Shown: one piece after another, positions 8,197 through 18,420 of the stretch
Numbering within the stretch: the first letter of the stretch is position 1
Layout: each line of letters begins with the position of its first letter
From: Bacteroidales bacterium
GTDB taxonomy: Bacteria; Bacteroidota; Bacteroidia; Bacteroidales; P3
Direction of reading: 5' to 3'
NCBI GenBank assembly: GCA_017522065.1
Contig: JAFXAD010000041.1
Coordinates: 1 to 34,579 of the forward strand
Length of the DNA: 34,579 nt
Translations under genes and position numbers: made by a program
Notes under the pieces: generated by a model
The model's database searches: none
Told to the model about the DNA's origin: nothing
What the model saw: the letters and a program-made list of their open reading frames with translations, nothing else

Positions 8197-9642
8197 ATGG
8201 AAAACGTATTCGAAATCCACGACGGCATACTTGAGCGCTGCACCGTAGTCAAGCCCGACGTGGTCATCCCCGACGGAGTAAAAGTCGTAAAATACACTGC
8301 CTTCAAGGTTCACGACAGCTACCGAGGCACAAAAAAACTGAAGAGCGTCGTCATTCCCGAAAGCGTCGAAACAATCGAAGCCGGAGCTTTCCAGTATTGC
8401 GAAAGGCTGCGCAAAGTCACCATCTTAGGGCCTGCCGACATAGGCGACGAAGCATTCCTGAGTTGCGACAGTCTTGAGGATGTATACCTTGCTGATGGCG
8501 TTAAAAGTATTGGCAACGAATGCTTTGCCTATTGCGAAAAAATTGAATATCTCTATATTCCAAAGTCGGTCGTCGAGATTGGTTACGACATCGCAAGGAT
8601 GAACGACGCCAGCTATCGCGACCCTGTATTCAAGTGCTACGCCAAAGGCAAGGGACTCGACTGGAGCGACAACTGGAACCGCACCTACAACGACCCGCGT
8701 TTCGGCGACGACCGCAGCCACCACTTCTTCCACCCCACTTTCTACGGCATCGACCGCAACGGCAAACCTCGTCAGGAGTCTCCTCGCGTTGCCGTCACCG
8801 ACATGCCGCACGGCACGGGCGTTCCGGCTACAAAATCAAAGAGCCGCGCCGAAAGCCACCGCATCCCGCAAACGCGACTGCGCCTGTGGCTCACCGCAAC
8901 GCTGAAAAGTATGGTTGGCGACAACGAGTACGCTCTCGACGACGAGGAGCGCGAAATGCTGCCTCGAGTGCTGCGCGACTACCATTCATCAACTGAGCAT
9001 CCACTCGACGAGCCGTGGGAAATAATCCTCGACGACGAACACTACAGCCTTACTCCCGAACTGATTTTCAATGTCTATATCGACCGTCACACCGACCACT
9101 ACGACGGCAAGCACCTCATTGTCCATCACGACATGCCGTTCCACAACGACCCCTACAAGTCGTACCCCGTATCGACACTGGTTGAAGGCGGCACCATCAT
9201 CGCTGAGCGCGAAGTGTACAACAATCTCACCATTTACGATGTGAGACTTCACATCCAATGGCCCAAGCAGGAAACAGAGTACCATACACTGGACGAAGCA
9301 CGCCTACTGATACAAAATGATAGACAGCTGGCTTCATACACAGATGAGAATAACGAACTCGACGTACTCCTCGCCCATAGCCATTGGAGAGCCGAAAAAT
9401 ACAAGACTTACAAGCCCAGCGAGTTTCCGCAACAGTTTTTCGACGACCTCAAAGCCGAAGGCGGCAAATGGAGCGACCTCGGTCAAATCGTCATCCAGCC
9501 ATACGAACTCTACGAAGAGACTCACAGCTACAGCGACGACTACAAGGATGCCGCAATGGCATACGGTGCAGACTGCGACGACTGGACAACCACCGAGCGC
9601 CGCAAGACCGGCACACGCCTCGCCTACGAAATAAAAAACTAA
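8197..9642 (+). CDS. BspA-type leucine-rich repeat protein with unknown C-terminal domain, cytosolic
   Basis: A 481-residue protein. Residues about 20-130 hold LRR_5/BspA-type repeats, seen as LKSVVIPESVETIEAGAF, LEDVYLADGVKSIGNECF and IEYLYIPKSVVEIG. Most BspA-type proteins in this phylum are exported, but this one has no signal peptide or C-terminal sorting domain. The rest (about 150-481) is rich in Asp, His, Tyr and Trp and is not recognised. Near the C terminus EFPQQFFDDLKAEG resembles a segment of the preceding gene. It ends 19 bases from the converging Sel1 gene. Confidence 0.78.
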   Translation: MENVFEIHDGILERCTVVKPDVVIPDGVKVVKYTAFKVHDSYRGTKKLKSVVIPESVETIEAGAFQYCERLRKVTILGPADIGDEAFLSCDSLEDVYLADGVKSIGNECFAYCEKIEYLYIPKSVVEIGYDIARMNDASYRDPVFKCYAKGKGLDWSDNWNRTYNDPRFGDDRSHHFFHPTFYGIDRNGKPRQESPRVAVTDMPHGTGVPATKSKSRAESHRIPQTRLRLWLTATLKSMVGDNEYALDDEEREMLPRVLRDYHSSTEHPLDEPWEIILDDEHYSLTPELIFNVYIDRHTDHYDGKHLIVHHDMPFHNDPYKSYPVSTLVEGGTIIAEREVYNNLTIYDVRLHIQWPKQETEYHTLDEARLLIQNDRQLASYTDENNELDVLLAHSHWRAEKYKTYKPSEFPQQFFDDLKAEGGKWSDLGQIVIQPYELYEETHSYSDDYKDAAMAYGADCDDWTTTERRKTGTRLAYEIKN

Positions 9643-9661
9643 GCGTTACCACAGCACGTTT

Positions 9662-10816
9662 TCAAGCCCAGGCATCGTAGCGGCCATCGTCGTCGTCGAT
9701 ATCGTCGGCGCTCTCTTCTTCGTAAAATCTTGGCAAATAATAGCGTTCTATTTCGTCGGCGTACTCTTTCAGGTCACCCTCGTAATACGCATGCAATACC
9801 GACGCCAATTGCTCGTCGTCGCCATAGCGGAGCGCTTTGAGTTGGAAGAAACAAGCATCCTCATAGCTATATTCCTCCGGAGTACGGCCTTCGAGAATCA
9901 TGTCGGCCAACATCGACATACAGAAGGAATCACCCAAGCGGTTGCCTCGCATAAAACAGTCGAAAGCCTTACCATCGTCCTCATAATGATTATATTGCGC
10001 CTTATAATAAAGCATTCCTTGATAGTACAGACCTAATGTTTCGCCCATACGTGCCGCCTCTTCGTATAGATGCTCAATCTCTATCGCCAACTCCCTGCGG
10101 TAGTTATAGTTGATTCTAAGGTACTCACGCTTTTGCTCATCGTCCGAGAAGCACTCTACGGCATTGGTATCGTTTCCGCTGTTCTCGTCATACTTTCTCT
10201 TCAACTCTTCGGCAAGCAACACACAGCTGCCGCCACAGCCAGCCTCGCGCCCCTCCTGCTGTTTTTCAGGCATATCAGTCAGACCCATATACGAATCGAC
10301 ATACCCTAACGCTATTGCTTTGAGGAACATCTCGTTAGCTTCAGAACAACGTTCTTTCCCGTACAACATCCAACCCAAAGCGTCATACCAGCGAGGATCG
10401 GGAGTGTCATGTGACGCGAGTCTTCTTCGCGTCTCTTCAATTGCCAAGTCCAAATCAGCCTTTTGTGCCACTCCGTAAGCGATGTCCTTGCAATACCTGA
10501 TTTCTGCCAGCTGACATCCTCCATCGATGACCTCGGCAAGCAGACGGCCGTATTCGTCCATATCCACCTTGCCCAAATCGCCAAGCCGATACATATTGGC
10601 CAGATGTAGCTTTGCCTCGGCATCGCCGAGCGCGACGGCCTCTCTCAGCATTTTTTCACCTTGTTCCACGCTGTCATCCATAGGTGACGTCATGATGTGC
10701 CACTGTCCAAGAATACGGCAGTACTCGGCACGCGACAACGTTCGTGCCAGATTGTCAAAATCAGACAATGTCAATTTGAAAAGTTCATTATAGTACATAG
10801 GTCGAATGGTTGGCAT
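9662..10816 (-). CDS. Sel1/TPR-like repeat protein
   Basis: A 384-residue soluble protein built of helical repeats of the Sel1 type. Examples are GEKMLREAVALGDAEAKLHLANMY, ANEMFLKAIALGYVDSYMGL and LGLYYQGMLYYKAQ, each followed by a Gly- and Ala-containing turn. There is no signal peptide. The C terminus is strongly acidic (ESADDIDDDDGRYDA). Sel1 proteins are protein-protein adaptors; the partner is unknown. Two starts are possible, 10816 and the internal ATG at 10798. The gene diverges from typA and shares with it a 114-base region that holds a 6-bp dyad. Confidence 0.8.
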   Translation of the reverse strand: MPTIRPMYYNELFKLTLSDFDNLARTLSRAEYCRILGQWHIMTSPMDDSVEQGEKMLREAVALGDAEAKLHLANMYRLGDLGKVDMDEYGRLLAEVIDGGCQLAEIRYCKDIAYGVAQKADLDLAIEETRRRLASHDTPDPRWYDALGWMLYGKERCSEANEMFLKAIALGYVDSYMGLTDMPEKQQEGREAGCGGSCVLLAEELKRKYDENSGNDTNAVECFSDDEQKREYLRINYNYRRELAIEIEHLYEEAARMGETLGLYYQGMLYYKAQYNHYEDDGKAFDCFMRGNRLGDSFCMSMLADMILEGRTPEEYSYEDACFFQLKALRYGDDEQLASVLHAYYEGDLKEYADEIERYYLPRFYEEESADDIDDDDGRYDAWA

Positions 10817-10840
10817 ACAGGCATTCTCGCCTGAACATGC

Positions 10841-10856
10841 GTTACATTATTGTAAC
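10841..10856. promoter_or_regulatory. Operator-like dyad between the Sel1 gene and typA
   Basis: GTTACA and TGTAAC form a perfect 6-bp inverted repeat with the four-base spacer TTAT, in the divergent intergenic region. It may bind a dimeric regulator; there is no T run, so it is not a terminator. Confidence 0.3.
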
Positions 10857-10873
10857 GAACAACATAAAAATAT

Positions 10874-10903
10874 ATTGCAAACCACATATTTTTCGTATCT
10901 TTG
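10874..10903 (+). promoter_or_regulatory. Promoter of typA
   Basis: TATCTTTG (10896-10903) with ATTG 18 bases upstream (10874-10877). It gives a short leader of roughly 20 bases before the ATG at 10930. Confidence 0.6.
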
Positions 10904-10929
10904 CACCTCAATCAAAATAAATAAAATCA

Positions 10930-12795
10930 ATGCAAAACATTCGCAATGTGGCAATTATAGCACATGTCGACCACGGCAAAACCACTCTTGTCGACAGAAT
11001 GCTACATCAAGCAAAACTTTTCCGTGACAACCAGGAAACTGGCGACCTTATCCTCGACAACAACGACCTCGAACGTGAACGTGGCATCACCATCCTTTCG
11101 AAAAACGTGAGTGTCCGCTATCGTGACCACAAAATAAACATCATCGACACCCCCGGCCATAGCGACTTCGGCGGCGAAGTGGAACGCGTCCTTAACATGG
11201 CCGACGGCGTGTTGCTCGTCGTCGATGCCTTTGAAGGTCCTATGCCACAGACGCGCTTTGTTTTGCAGAAAGCCATCGAACTGGGTCTGAAGCCCATAGT
11301 CGTCATCAACAAAGTCGACAAGCCCAACTGCGACCCCGAAGCCACACAGGAGGCTGTCTTCGACCTCATGTTCAATCTCGGAGCCAACAACGACCAGCTC
11401 GACTTCCCGACAGCATACGGCAGCGCCAAACAGGGATGGATGGGGCCCGACTGGAACTCCCCGACCGACGACATCAGCTATCTGATGGACCTCATCATCA
11501 AGTACATTCCCGCACCGAAAGTTGCAGAAGGCAACACCCAGATGATGCTCTCGTCGCTCGACTACAGCAGCTATCTCGGACGTATCGCTGTGGGACGCCT
11601 CAACCGCGGCACGCTCCAGGCCGGACAAGCTGTAGCTTTGGCAAAACGACCCGACCTGAGCAACGAAAACGAAAACAAAGAACCCGAGATTATACATACC
11701 AAAATCAAGGAACTCTACACCTTCGAAGGCCTGGGCAAAGAACGCACCAAGAACGTCGTCGAAGCCGGTGAGATTTGCGCAGTGCTCCTCGACCTCGACA
11801 AGAACGTGATGTTCGAAATCGGCGACACCATCTGCGACAACGACAATCCCGAGCCGCTGCCTCCCATCAAGGTCGACGAGCCCACCATGTCGATGCTTTT
11901 CACCATCAACAACTCGCCGTTCTTCGGCAAGGAAGGCAAATACGTCACCAGCCGACACATTCGCGAGCGCCTTTACCACGAGCTCGAAAAGAACCTGGCC
12001 ATGCGCATCGAAGAGACCGGCTCGCCCGACTCGCTTCTCGTCTACGGTCGCGGCATTCTGCACCTCTCCATCCTCATCGAGACCATGCGGCGCGAAGGCT
12101 ACGAACTGCAAGTCGGACAGCCTAAAGTCATCATCAAAGAAATCGACGGCCAGAAATGCGAGCCTATCGAACAGTTGACAGTATTGGTGCCTGAAGAGTT
12201 CTCGTCGAAAGTCATCGATGTCGTCACCCGTCGCAAAGGCGAAGTGGGCACCATCGAAACCAAGGGCGACCGCGTTCAGCTCGACTTCACCATTCCCAGC
12301 CGCGGCATCATAGGCCTACGCAACACCCTGCTTACCGCCACCAACGGCGAAGCCGTCATTGCAAGCCGCTTCCTCGAATTCCAACCGTGGAAGGGCGACA
12401 TCGACGACCACAAGTACGGCGCGCTCATTGCCAAAGAAACCGGCGAGGCCACTGCCTACAGCATCAGCAAGCTGCAGGACCGCGGACCTTTCTTCATCGA
12501 GCCTGGCGACCAAGTCTATGCCGGCGAGGTCATCGGCGAAAGCCTGCGACCCGGCAACGACATCGTCATCAATGTCGTCACAGCAAAGAACCTGACCAAC
12601 ATGCGCAGCAAGAGCGCCGACGACAAGTCAACCTGCTCGCCTGCCATCAAGTTCAGCCTCGAAGAGGCAATGGAATACATCCGCGAAGACGAATACCTCG
12701 AAATAACGCCGACCCATCTGCGTATCCGCAAAATAATACTCGACGAGATTGAGCGCAAACGCGCACGAATAGCTGCCGGCTATAAAGACGAATAG
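10930..12795 (+). CDS. typA: Ribosome-associated GTPase TypA/BipA
   Basis: A 621-residue translational GTPase of the EF-G-like superfamily that acts on the ribosome in 50S assembly and stress or cold adaptation. The GTP-binding domain shows G1 AHVDHGKTT (11-19), a switch region with RERGITI (about 49-55), G3 DTPGH (73-77) and G4 NKVD (127-130). It is followed by beta-barrel, EF-G III/V-like and BipA C-terminal domains ([18 protein letters not shown], then SRGIIGLR and the C-terminal [10 protein letters not shown]). Length is slightly above the usual 600-615. Two genes follow closely and are probably co-transcribed. Confidence 0.97.
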   Translation: MQNIRNVAIIAHVDHGKTTLVDRMLHQAKLFRDNQETGDLILDNNDLERERGITILSKNVSVRYRDHKINIIDTPGHSDFGGEVERVLNMADGVLLVVDAFEGPMPQTRFVLQKAIELGLKPIVVINKVDKPNCDPEATQEAVFDLMFNLGANNDQLDFPTAYGSAKQGWMGPDWNSPTDDISYLMDLIIKYIPAPKVAEGNTQMMLSSLDYSSYLGRIAVGRLNRGTLQAGQAVALAKRPDLSNENENKEPEIIHTKIKELYTFEGLGKERTKNVVEAGEICAVLLDLDKNVMFEIGDTICDNDNPEPLPPIKVDEPTMSMLFTINNSPFFGKEGKYVTSRHIRERLYHELEKNLAMRIEETGSPDSLLVYGRGILHLSILIETMRREGYELQVGQPKVIIKEIDGQKCEPIEQLTVLVPEEFSSKVIDVVTRRKGEVGTIETKGDRVQLDFTIPSRGIIGLRNTLLTATNGEAVIASRFLEFQPWKGDIDDHKYGALIAKETGEATAYSISKLQDRGPFFIEPGDQVYAGEVIGESLRPGNDIVINVVTAKNLTNMRSKSADDKSTCSPAIKFSLEEAMEYIREDEYLEITPTHLRIRKIILDEIERKRARIAAGYKDE

Positions 12796-12814
12796 TGCCT
12801 CTGCCGTCCGATAT

Positions 12815-13198
12815 ATGAATGTCGAAGAATTACGCGACTACTGCCTCTCGCTCGGAGTGGACGTCGAAGAGAAAATGCCATTCCAGGCATTCAAGGCTGC
12901 ACAGGGCGTATTGGCTTTCTATGTCGCCGGACACATGTTTTGCTACTTCGATATCGACAAATTCACTGTCGTCACACTGAGATGCCAGCAGGAACGCATC
13001 GACGAACTCAAAGAGCAATACTCTGCCATCGGCAAACCTTACAACATGTCTCCTCACGGTTGGATCGGCGTCGATCCGGCAAACGCCGACAGCACGCTGC
13101 TTCGGGAATTGACGCAGAATTCATACCGCCTGGTAAAAGAAAAATACACGAAACGCATCGGTCACCGCACAACATCGGCCACAAAAAATCGACAATGA
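12815..13198 (+). CDS. MmcQ/YjbR family protein
   Basis: A 127-residue protein of the MmcQ/YjbR family, a small alpha/beta fold related to the cyclic-nucleotide-independent DNA-binding CyaY-like group. The marks are the N-terminal LRDYCLSLGVDVEEKMPF, the central LAFYVAGHMFCYFDID, and the C-terminal GWIGVD then LLRELTQNSYRLV. Its physiological role is not known. It starts 19 bases after typA and its stop overlaps the next start by ATGA, so it lies in an operon. Confidence 0.85.
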   Translation: MNVEELRDYCLSLGVDVEEKMPFQAFKAAQGVLAFYVAGHMFCYFDIDKFTVVTLRCQQERIDELKEQYSAIGKPYNMSPHGWIGVDPANADSTLLRELTQNSYRLVKEKYTKRIGHRTTSATKNRQ

Positions 13199-13953
13199 AA
13201 CAGCATTTCAATATCATGGACTCCCCACAAACGAAAACCATAACCAAACGTCTTCTGCTCATTGCATTCCTGATTGTCGGCCCGTTGGCATTTGCACAAG
13301 AGCCACTAATCACAAAAGAGCAGATGCCCAATGCCGTCAAATTCCTTCCGCCACCTCCCGATACGGCCAGCGCAGCGTTTCAATACGACAAGGCCCAATA
13401 CCAGTGGGGAATGGAGCAGCGCAAAGATGACCGTCGTCGAGCCATTGCCGTCAACGATGCAGTGTGGAGCGTCGACAATATCTGCCGTATCCTATCGCCC
13501 GCTTTCGGGTTCACAATTTCGCCCCAAACAACACCCGCCATATACAAGATGCTGTCGGTTGGCGTCATGACCACTGACCAAGGTGGCAAAATTCCCAAAT
13601 CACACTATATGCGTACTCGACCTTACGTCCACTATGGGCAACCTACCATAGTGCCCGGCGACGAAGAGGCACTACGAAACAACGGTTCGTATCCGAGCGG
13701 ACACACCATACTGGGTTGGAGTGCAGCCCTGTTGCTCGCGGAAGTGAACCCCGACAGTGCCGACGCAATTCTTGCACGCGGATACATGTACGGGCAGAGC
13801 CGCGTCATTGCAGGCTACCACTGGCAAAGCGATGTCGATGCAGGACGTCTCGTGTCCAGTGCGGCCATCGCACGACTCCATGCCGACAAACGATTTCTCA
13901 AACTAATGAAGAAAGCCCGCAAGGAATACTGCAAACTTAAAAGGAAGCACTGA
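13195..13953 (+). CDS. Class A non-specific acid phosphatase (PAP2 superfamily), exported
   Basis: A 252-residue vanadium-haloperoxidase-fold phosphatase, probably periplasmic, that removes phosphate from nucleotides or other phosphomonoesters. The three-part active site is complete: K135-x6-R142-P143, then GSYPSGHT (164-171), then S202-R203-x5-H209-x3-D213. A hydrophobic export signal lies at about 18-35 (LLLIAFLIVGPLAFAQ). The start at 13195 overlaps the upstream stop by ATGA; the in-frame ATG at 13216 would give a more standard signal peptide. Family members in enterobacteria are PhoN and PhoC. Confidence 0.9.
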   Translation: MKQHFNIMDSPQTKTITKRLLLIAFLIVGPLAFAQEPLITKEQMPNAVKFLPPPPDTASAAFQYDKAQYQWGMEQRKDDRRRAIAVNDAVWSVDNICRILSPAFGFTISPQTTPAIYKMLSVGVMTTDQGGKIPKSHYMRTRPYVHYGQPTIVPGDEEALRNNGSYPSGHTILGWSAALLLAEVNPDSADAILARGYMYGQSRVIAGYHWQSDVDAGRLVSSAAIARLHADKRFLKLMKKARKEYCKLKRKH

Positions 13954-13981
13954 AACACACGCCGTCTCCTATACCACGACT

Positions 13982-14383
13982 CTACAGTTTGTCGACGAAT
14001 ACCTGCGGAAGGTATACATTCTCAAGGTCTGAAGCCTCTTTGAAGAGCGGCGCAATCTCGGCTGGAGTATAGCCCGCTATACCACAGCCAACTGCCGTAA
14101 CGAGGAATGTCAACTCGGTGTGTTTCTTTGCGCATTCGATGAAGTTGCACACAGCATGCTTCAACGAGGCCATACCCTCCATCGTCGGCAAGGCATAGGT
14201 TCTGCCTGTCAGCCCCTCGCCCACGCCCCATTCTGCTCCGAAATTCTCGTGGGCATACCATGCGGCACCGCCCCCATGCATTCCCTGTATGTTGCTTCCA
14301 AATACAAATATCTCGTTTTCATCAAGATGAGCAATCCTGTCTGAAGAGATACGTTTTCCGTTGATTATTTGTTTGTTTGCCAT
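13982..14383 (-). CDS. Macrodomain-like protein of the A1S_2505/phage non-structural type
   Basis: A 133-residue soluble protein. The block NEIFVFGSNIQGMHGGGAA and the later LTFLVTAVGCGIAGYTPAEIAPLF match a family often annotated as A1S_2505-type phage protein, whose glycine loops resemble an ADP-ribose-binding macrodomain. The biochemical role is unproven: ADP-ribose binding or hydrolysis is a reasonable inference. It converges with the phosphatase gene and diverges from mpl, each with its own promoter. No other phage gene is nearby. Confidence 0.75.
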   Translation of the reverse strand: MANKQIINGKRISSDRIAHLDENEIFVFGSNIQGMHGGGAAWYAHENFGAEWGVGEGLTGRTYALPTMEGMASLKHAVCNFIECAKKHTELTFLVTAVGCGIAGYTPAEIAPLFKEASDLENVYLPQVFVDKL

Positions 14384-14405
14384 AATTATTTATTTTTTCG
14401 GAATG

Positions 14406-14436
14406 CAAAGTTAACAAAATTTTATATTCCGACAAA
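14406..14436 (-). promoter_or_regulatory. Promoter of the macrodomain-like gene
   Basis: On the minus strand TTTG (14433-14436), exactly 19 bases, then TAACTTTG (14406-14413): a full match to the Bacteroidota consensus. The start codon at 14383 follows within about 20 bases. Confidence 0.75.
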
Positions 14437-14467
14437 ATAATTAACATTTCTTGTCCGAATAATTATG

Positions 14468-14475
14468 TATCTTTG
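14468..14475 (+). promoter_or_regulatory. -7 promoter element of the mpl operon
   Basis: TATCTTTG matches the -7 consensus; the -33 element is poor. It overlaps the upstream in-frame ATG at 14465, which therefore cannot be the translated start. Confidence 0.6.
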
Positions 14476-14542
14476 CAATTCAGACAAACAGCCACTAATC
14501 GTTGTACATAATTATAATTCAAAACACAATACAACCCTCTTT

Positions 14543-15916
14543 ATGAAAGTCCACTTTATTGCTATCGGCGGCAGTGCCATGCACAATCTCGCCCTCGCTT
14601 TGCAGAAAAAAGGATATGAAGTCACAGGTTCCGACGACGAGATATTCGACCCGGCGCGCACACGGCTTGCACAAGCCGGACTGTTGCCTCCCGACGAAGG
14701 ATGGCATCCCGAACGCATAACCCCAGACCTCGACGCCATAGTTCTCGGCATGCATGCCCGTATCGACAACCCCGAGCTGATACGCGCCCAAGAACTGGGA
14801 CTGAAAATATTCAGCTATCCGGAATTCCTGTACGAACAGTCGAAGGACAAACTGCGCATCGTAGTCGGCGGAAGCCATGGTAAGACAACGACCACAGCAA
14901 TGATACTGCACGTGTTGAAACATTGCGGCATCGAAGCCGACTATATGGTAGGCGCACAGCTACAGGGATTCGACGTCATGGTCAGGCTCTCCGAAACAGC
15001 CAAAGTAATGGTACTCGAAGGCGACGAATACCTCACCTCCCCTATCGACCGCCGGCCCAAATTCCATCTCTACCACCCCAATGTGGCCATCATCACCGGC
15101 ATCGAGTGGGACCACATCAATGTCTTTCCCACTTTCGACATATACAAAGAGCAGTTCGCCAAATACATAGACCTGATTGAAGAGGGCGGCACACTCATCT
15201 ATTGCGACGACGACCCCGAGGTGCACAACGTGGCCACTGCCAATCAAAGAAACGATATCGCCAAACTGCCCTACGACATACCACAATACTCCGTCCGCGA
15301 CGGCATAACCTACCTGACAGACAGCGACGGCAACGAAACACCGCTACGCATCTTCGGCCGCCACAACCTCCTCAACCTCACCGCCGCACGCCTCGCTTGC
15401 CGCGAACTTGGCATCAGCGACAGCCGTTTCGACGAGGCAATAACATCTTTCGAGGGTGCCAGCAAGCGCCTCGAATGCCTCTGGCACAACGACCATGCTG
15501 CACTTTACAAGGATTTTGCCCATGCACCTTCAAAACTCAGGGCCACCATTGCCGCCGTACGCGAACAGTACCCCGACAGAAAAATCATTGCCTGTATGGA
15601 ACTGCATACCTTCAGCAGCCTTACAGCCGAATTTCTGAAACAATACGCAGGCACAATGGACAAAGCCGATGCCCCGATGGTTTATTTCAATCCTCATGCA
15701 CTGGCACTAAAAAAACTTCCACCTCTCGACAAAAACGAGATCAAAGAAGCTTTCCAAAATGAAAAAATTGACGTCTTCGACGATTCCGCATTGCTGTTCG
15801 ACACCATAAAAGAAAATGCTCGACAATGCGAAACAAACCATACCCCTTACTGCCTGCTGATGATGAGCAGCGGCAACTTCGACGGCATGAATCTTGAAAA
15901 ACTGACAAATAACTAA
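14543..15916 (+). CDS. mpl: UDP-N-acetylmuramate:L-alanyl-gamma-D-glutamyl-meso-diaminopimelate ligase
   Basis: A 457-residue cytosolic Mur ligase that recycles the murein tripeptide by joining it to UDP-MurNAc with ATP. The N-terminal Rossmann part has HFIAIGGSAMHNLA and VTGSDD, and the ATP loop is GGSHGKTTTT around K114. The central domain has EGDEYLTSPID and TGIEWDHINVFPT, and the C-terminal domain begins near FGRHNLLNLTAA. DEYLTSPIDRRPKF is typical of Mpl rather than MurC. I start it at 14543 because the earlier ATG at 14465 lies in the promoter and MKVHFIAIGG is the normal family N terminus. It is the first gene of a four-gene operon. Confidence 0.95.
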   Translation: MKVHFIAIGGSAMHNLALALQKKGYEVTGSDDEIFDPARTRLAQAGLLPPDEGWHPERITPDLDAIVLGMHARIDNPELIRAQELGLKIFSYPEFLYEQSKDKLRIVVGGSHGKTTTTAMILHVLKHCGIEADYMVGAQLQGFDVMVRLSETAKVMVLEGDEYLTSPIDRRPKFHLYHPNVAIITGIEWDHINVFPTFDIYKEQFAKYIDLIEEGGTLIYCDDDPEVHNVATANQRNDIAKLPYDIPQYSVRDGITYLTDSDGNETPLRIFGRHNLLNLTAARLACRELGISDSRFDEAITSFEGASKRLECLWHNDHAALYKDFAHAPSKLRATIAAVREQYPDRKIIACMELHTFSSLTAEFLKQYAGTMDKADAPMVYFNPHALALKKLPPLDKNEIKEAFQNEKIDVFDDSALLFDTIKENARQCETNHTPYCLLMMSSGNFDGMNLEKLTNN

Positions 15917-15931
15917 TACTCTACAACAATA

Positions 15932-16630
15932 ATGAAATCAAAATTTGAACCCGGCGATAAAGTAAAATTTCTTAACCAAACTGGTGGCGGCATCGTCACC
16001 AAGGTCACCGACGATTTCGTCTTTGTGCAAGACGATACCGGCTTCGACATCCCGATGCAACCCGACGAGCTGATACGTATGGCCGACCAGCAAGGTGCCG
16101 CCAAGATGTTCAACGCCACGATGGAAGAGCACCTGAAAGGCAAAGGTACTCCCCTGCCCTCGTCACTGCCCGGCGTAGCACCGAAAGTCAACGTGCCACT
16201 CACACCCGAAGAGGAAATCAAACAGCTCAAAAACCAGATTGCCAACCTAAAAGACCAGGTCGCAAGACTAAAGAAACAACTTAGCAACGTCCAGCAGCAA
16301 AACACCCACACTCTAACCGACAATATTCTTCTGCAACATGAGGTGGCCCCTGGCGAAGCCGAAGTGGACCTCCATATCGACATGCTCACCGAACGCCCTG
16401 CAGACCTCACACCACACGAAGCCTTCGAAATCCAGATGCACTATTTCCGTCTCTGCATGAACCACGCTTTCGCCAACAAAATGAAAAAAGTCACCTTCAT
16501 TCACGGCGTAGGCAAAGGCATCCTGAAAGACGAGATCTACAAAGAACTCAAACAATACGACAACATCCACTTCTTCGACGCCCCGATGTCCAAATACGGG
16601 GTCGGCGCAACGGAGGTATATTTTAGATAG
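15932..16630 (+). CDS. DUF2027/Smr domain protein
   Basis: A 232-residue soluble protein of a Bacteroidota family. The N-terminal half (about 1-90) is DUF2027, with KFEPGDKVKFLNQTGGGIVTKV. A short coiled coil follows (about 92-120, EEIKQLKNQIANLKDQVARL). The C-terminal Smr domain (about 145-232) has the DLHIDML start and HGVGKGILKDEIYKEL. Smr domains of the MutS2 type bind or nick nucleic acid; a ribosome-rescue or DNA role is possible. It sits 15 bases after mpl and 18 before the next gene, inside the operon. Confidence 0.9.
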   Translation: MKSKFEPGDKVKFLNQTGGGIVTKVTDDFVFVQDDTGFDIPMQPDELIRMADQQGAAKMFNATMEEHLKGKGTPLPSSLPGVAPKVNVPLTPEEEIKQLKNQIANLKDQVARLKKQLSNVQQQNTHTLTDNILLQHEVAPGEAEVDLHIDMLTERPADLTPHEAFEIQMHYFRLCMNHAFANKMKKVTFIHGVGKGILKDEIYKELKQYDNIHFFDAPMSKYGVGATEVYFR

Positions 16631-16648
16631 TATAACTAAAGACAATCG

Positions 16649-17068
16649 ATGTCGCACAATATCAACCGTAAACCCAATTATCCGCCAAAGGATAAGAAGG
16701 GCAAGAAGCGTACCCCGAAGACCGTCTTCGAAAGGATTCAGAACGGCTGGCAGTGGCTGTGCTTAATTGTCTGCGCTGGTTGGCTAATATGGATTCCGTG
16801 CAAAATCACATACAATCAGATTCAAAGACACCGTGTGAACAAGGATCCTGTTGAGACCGAAGCTGTCATCACCGGGTTTGGTAAGCCCATCTACCGTTTG
16901 GGTACACCTGTCTATTACGAATACCGTGTGGGGGATTCTGTGTATACGGGCGATTTATGTCAGAAACGCGAGATACTCCAAAAGCTGCACGTCGGTCAAA
17001 CCATCCATATCAAGTACGAGAATGGCAACCCGTCGAACGCAATTTGGGAATACCTCAAAAAAATATAA
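16649..17068 (+). CDS. Small membrane-anchored protein, DUF3592-like
   Basis: A 139-residue protein with a basic N terminus (NRKPNYPPKDKKGKKRTPK), one membrane segment at about 33-52 (GWQWLCLIVCAGWLIWIPC) and a soluble C-terminal part. That part (VETEAVITGFGKPIYRLGTPVYYEYRV, ending in VGQTIHIKYENGNPSNA) resembles the DUF3592 type of small beta domain; the assignment is tentative. It lies between the Smr gene and ispG, three bases from the latter. Its codon choice has more T- and G-ending codons than its neighbours, so it may have been added to the operon later. Confidence 0.78.
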   Translation: MSHNINRKPNYPPKDKKGKKRTPKTVFERIQNGWQWLCLIVCAGWLIWIPCKITYNQIQRHRVNKDPVETEAVITGFGKPIYRLGTPVYYEYRVGDSVYTGDLCQKREILQKLHVGQTIHIKYENGNPSNAIWEYLKKI

Positions 17069-17071
17069 TCA

Positions 17072-18202
<1,131 letters not shown>

Positions 18203-18220
18203 CAACCAGCGTACTGAACA

Positions 18221-18256
18221 AAAGCAAGCGACCCATTCGGGTCGCTTGCTTTTTTA
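18221..18256 (+). terminator. Intrinsic terminator of the mpl-ispG operon
   Basis: A perfect 14-bp stem (18221-18234 with 18239-18252), loop ATTC, followed by T's, 20 bases past the ispG stop. Confidence 0.93.
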
Positions 18257-18267
18257 GAGTCCACAAT

Positions 18268-18297
18268 AAAAAAGGACACCCCCTTTCGGGGGCATCC
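18268..18297 (-). terminator. Intrinsic terminator of the outer-membrane barrel gene
   Basis: On the minus strand a 10-bp stem with GGATGCCCCC and GGGGGTGTCC (two G-T pairs), loop GAAA, then six T's. It lies about 125 bases past the stop at 18421 and back-to-back with the ispG terminator. Confidence 0.88.
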
Positions 18298-18420
18298 AAC
18301 ACCATTATGAATTCAACAAAACAATCTACAAATTCAATATTTTAGACTTTTTAGTACAGGAAGTTATGGAAGTAAGTGAAGTTTAGTTTGTGTCTTCTTC
18401 ACAAGATGGTCTATACTTAA

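Noticed and set aside
11002-12111. A 369-codon minus-strand frame opposite typA
   Set aside because: A mirror of the typA codon pattern; typA itself is unmistakable.
13982-14383. Evidence of a prophage
   Set aside because: The family name contains the word phage, but no other phage gene or attachment site is present.
14465-14542. An upstream extension of mpl to 14465
   Set aside because: The ATG at 14465 lies in the promoter, and the extension does not resemble the family N terminus.
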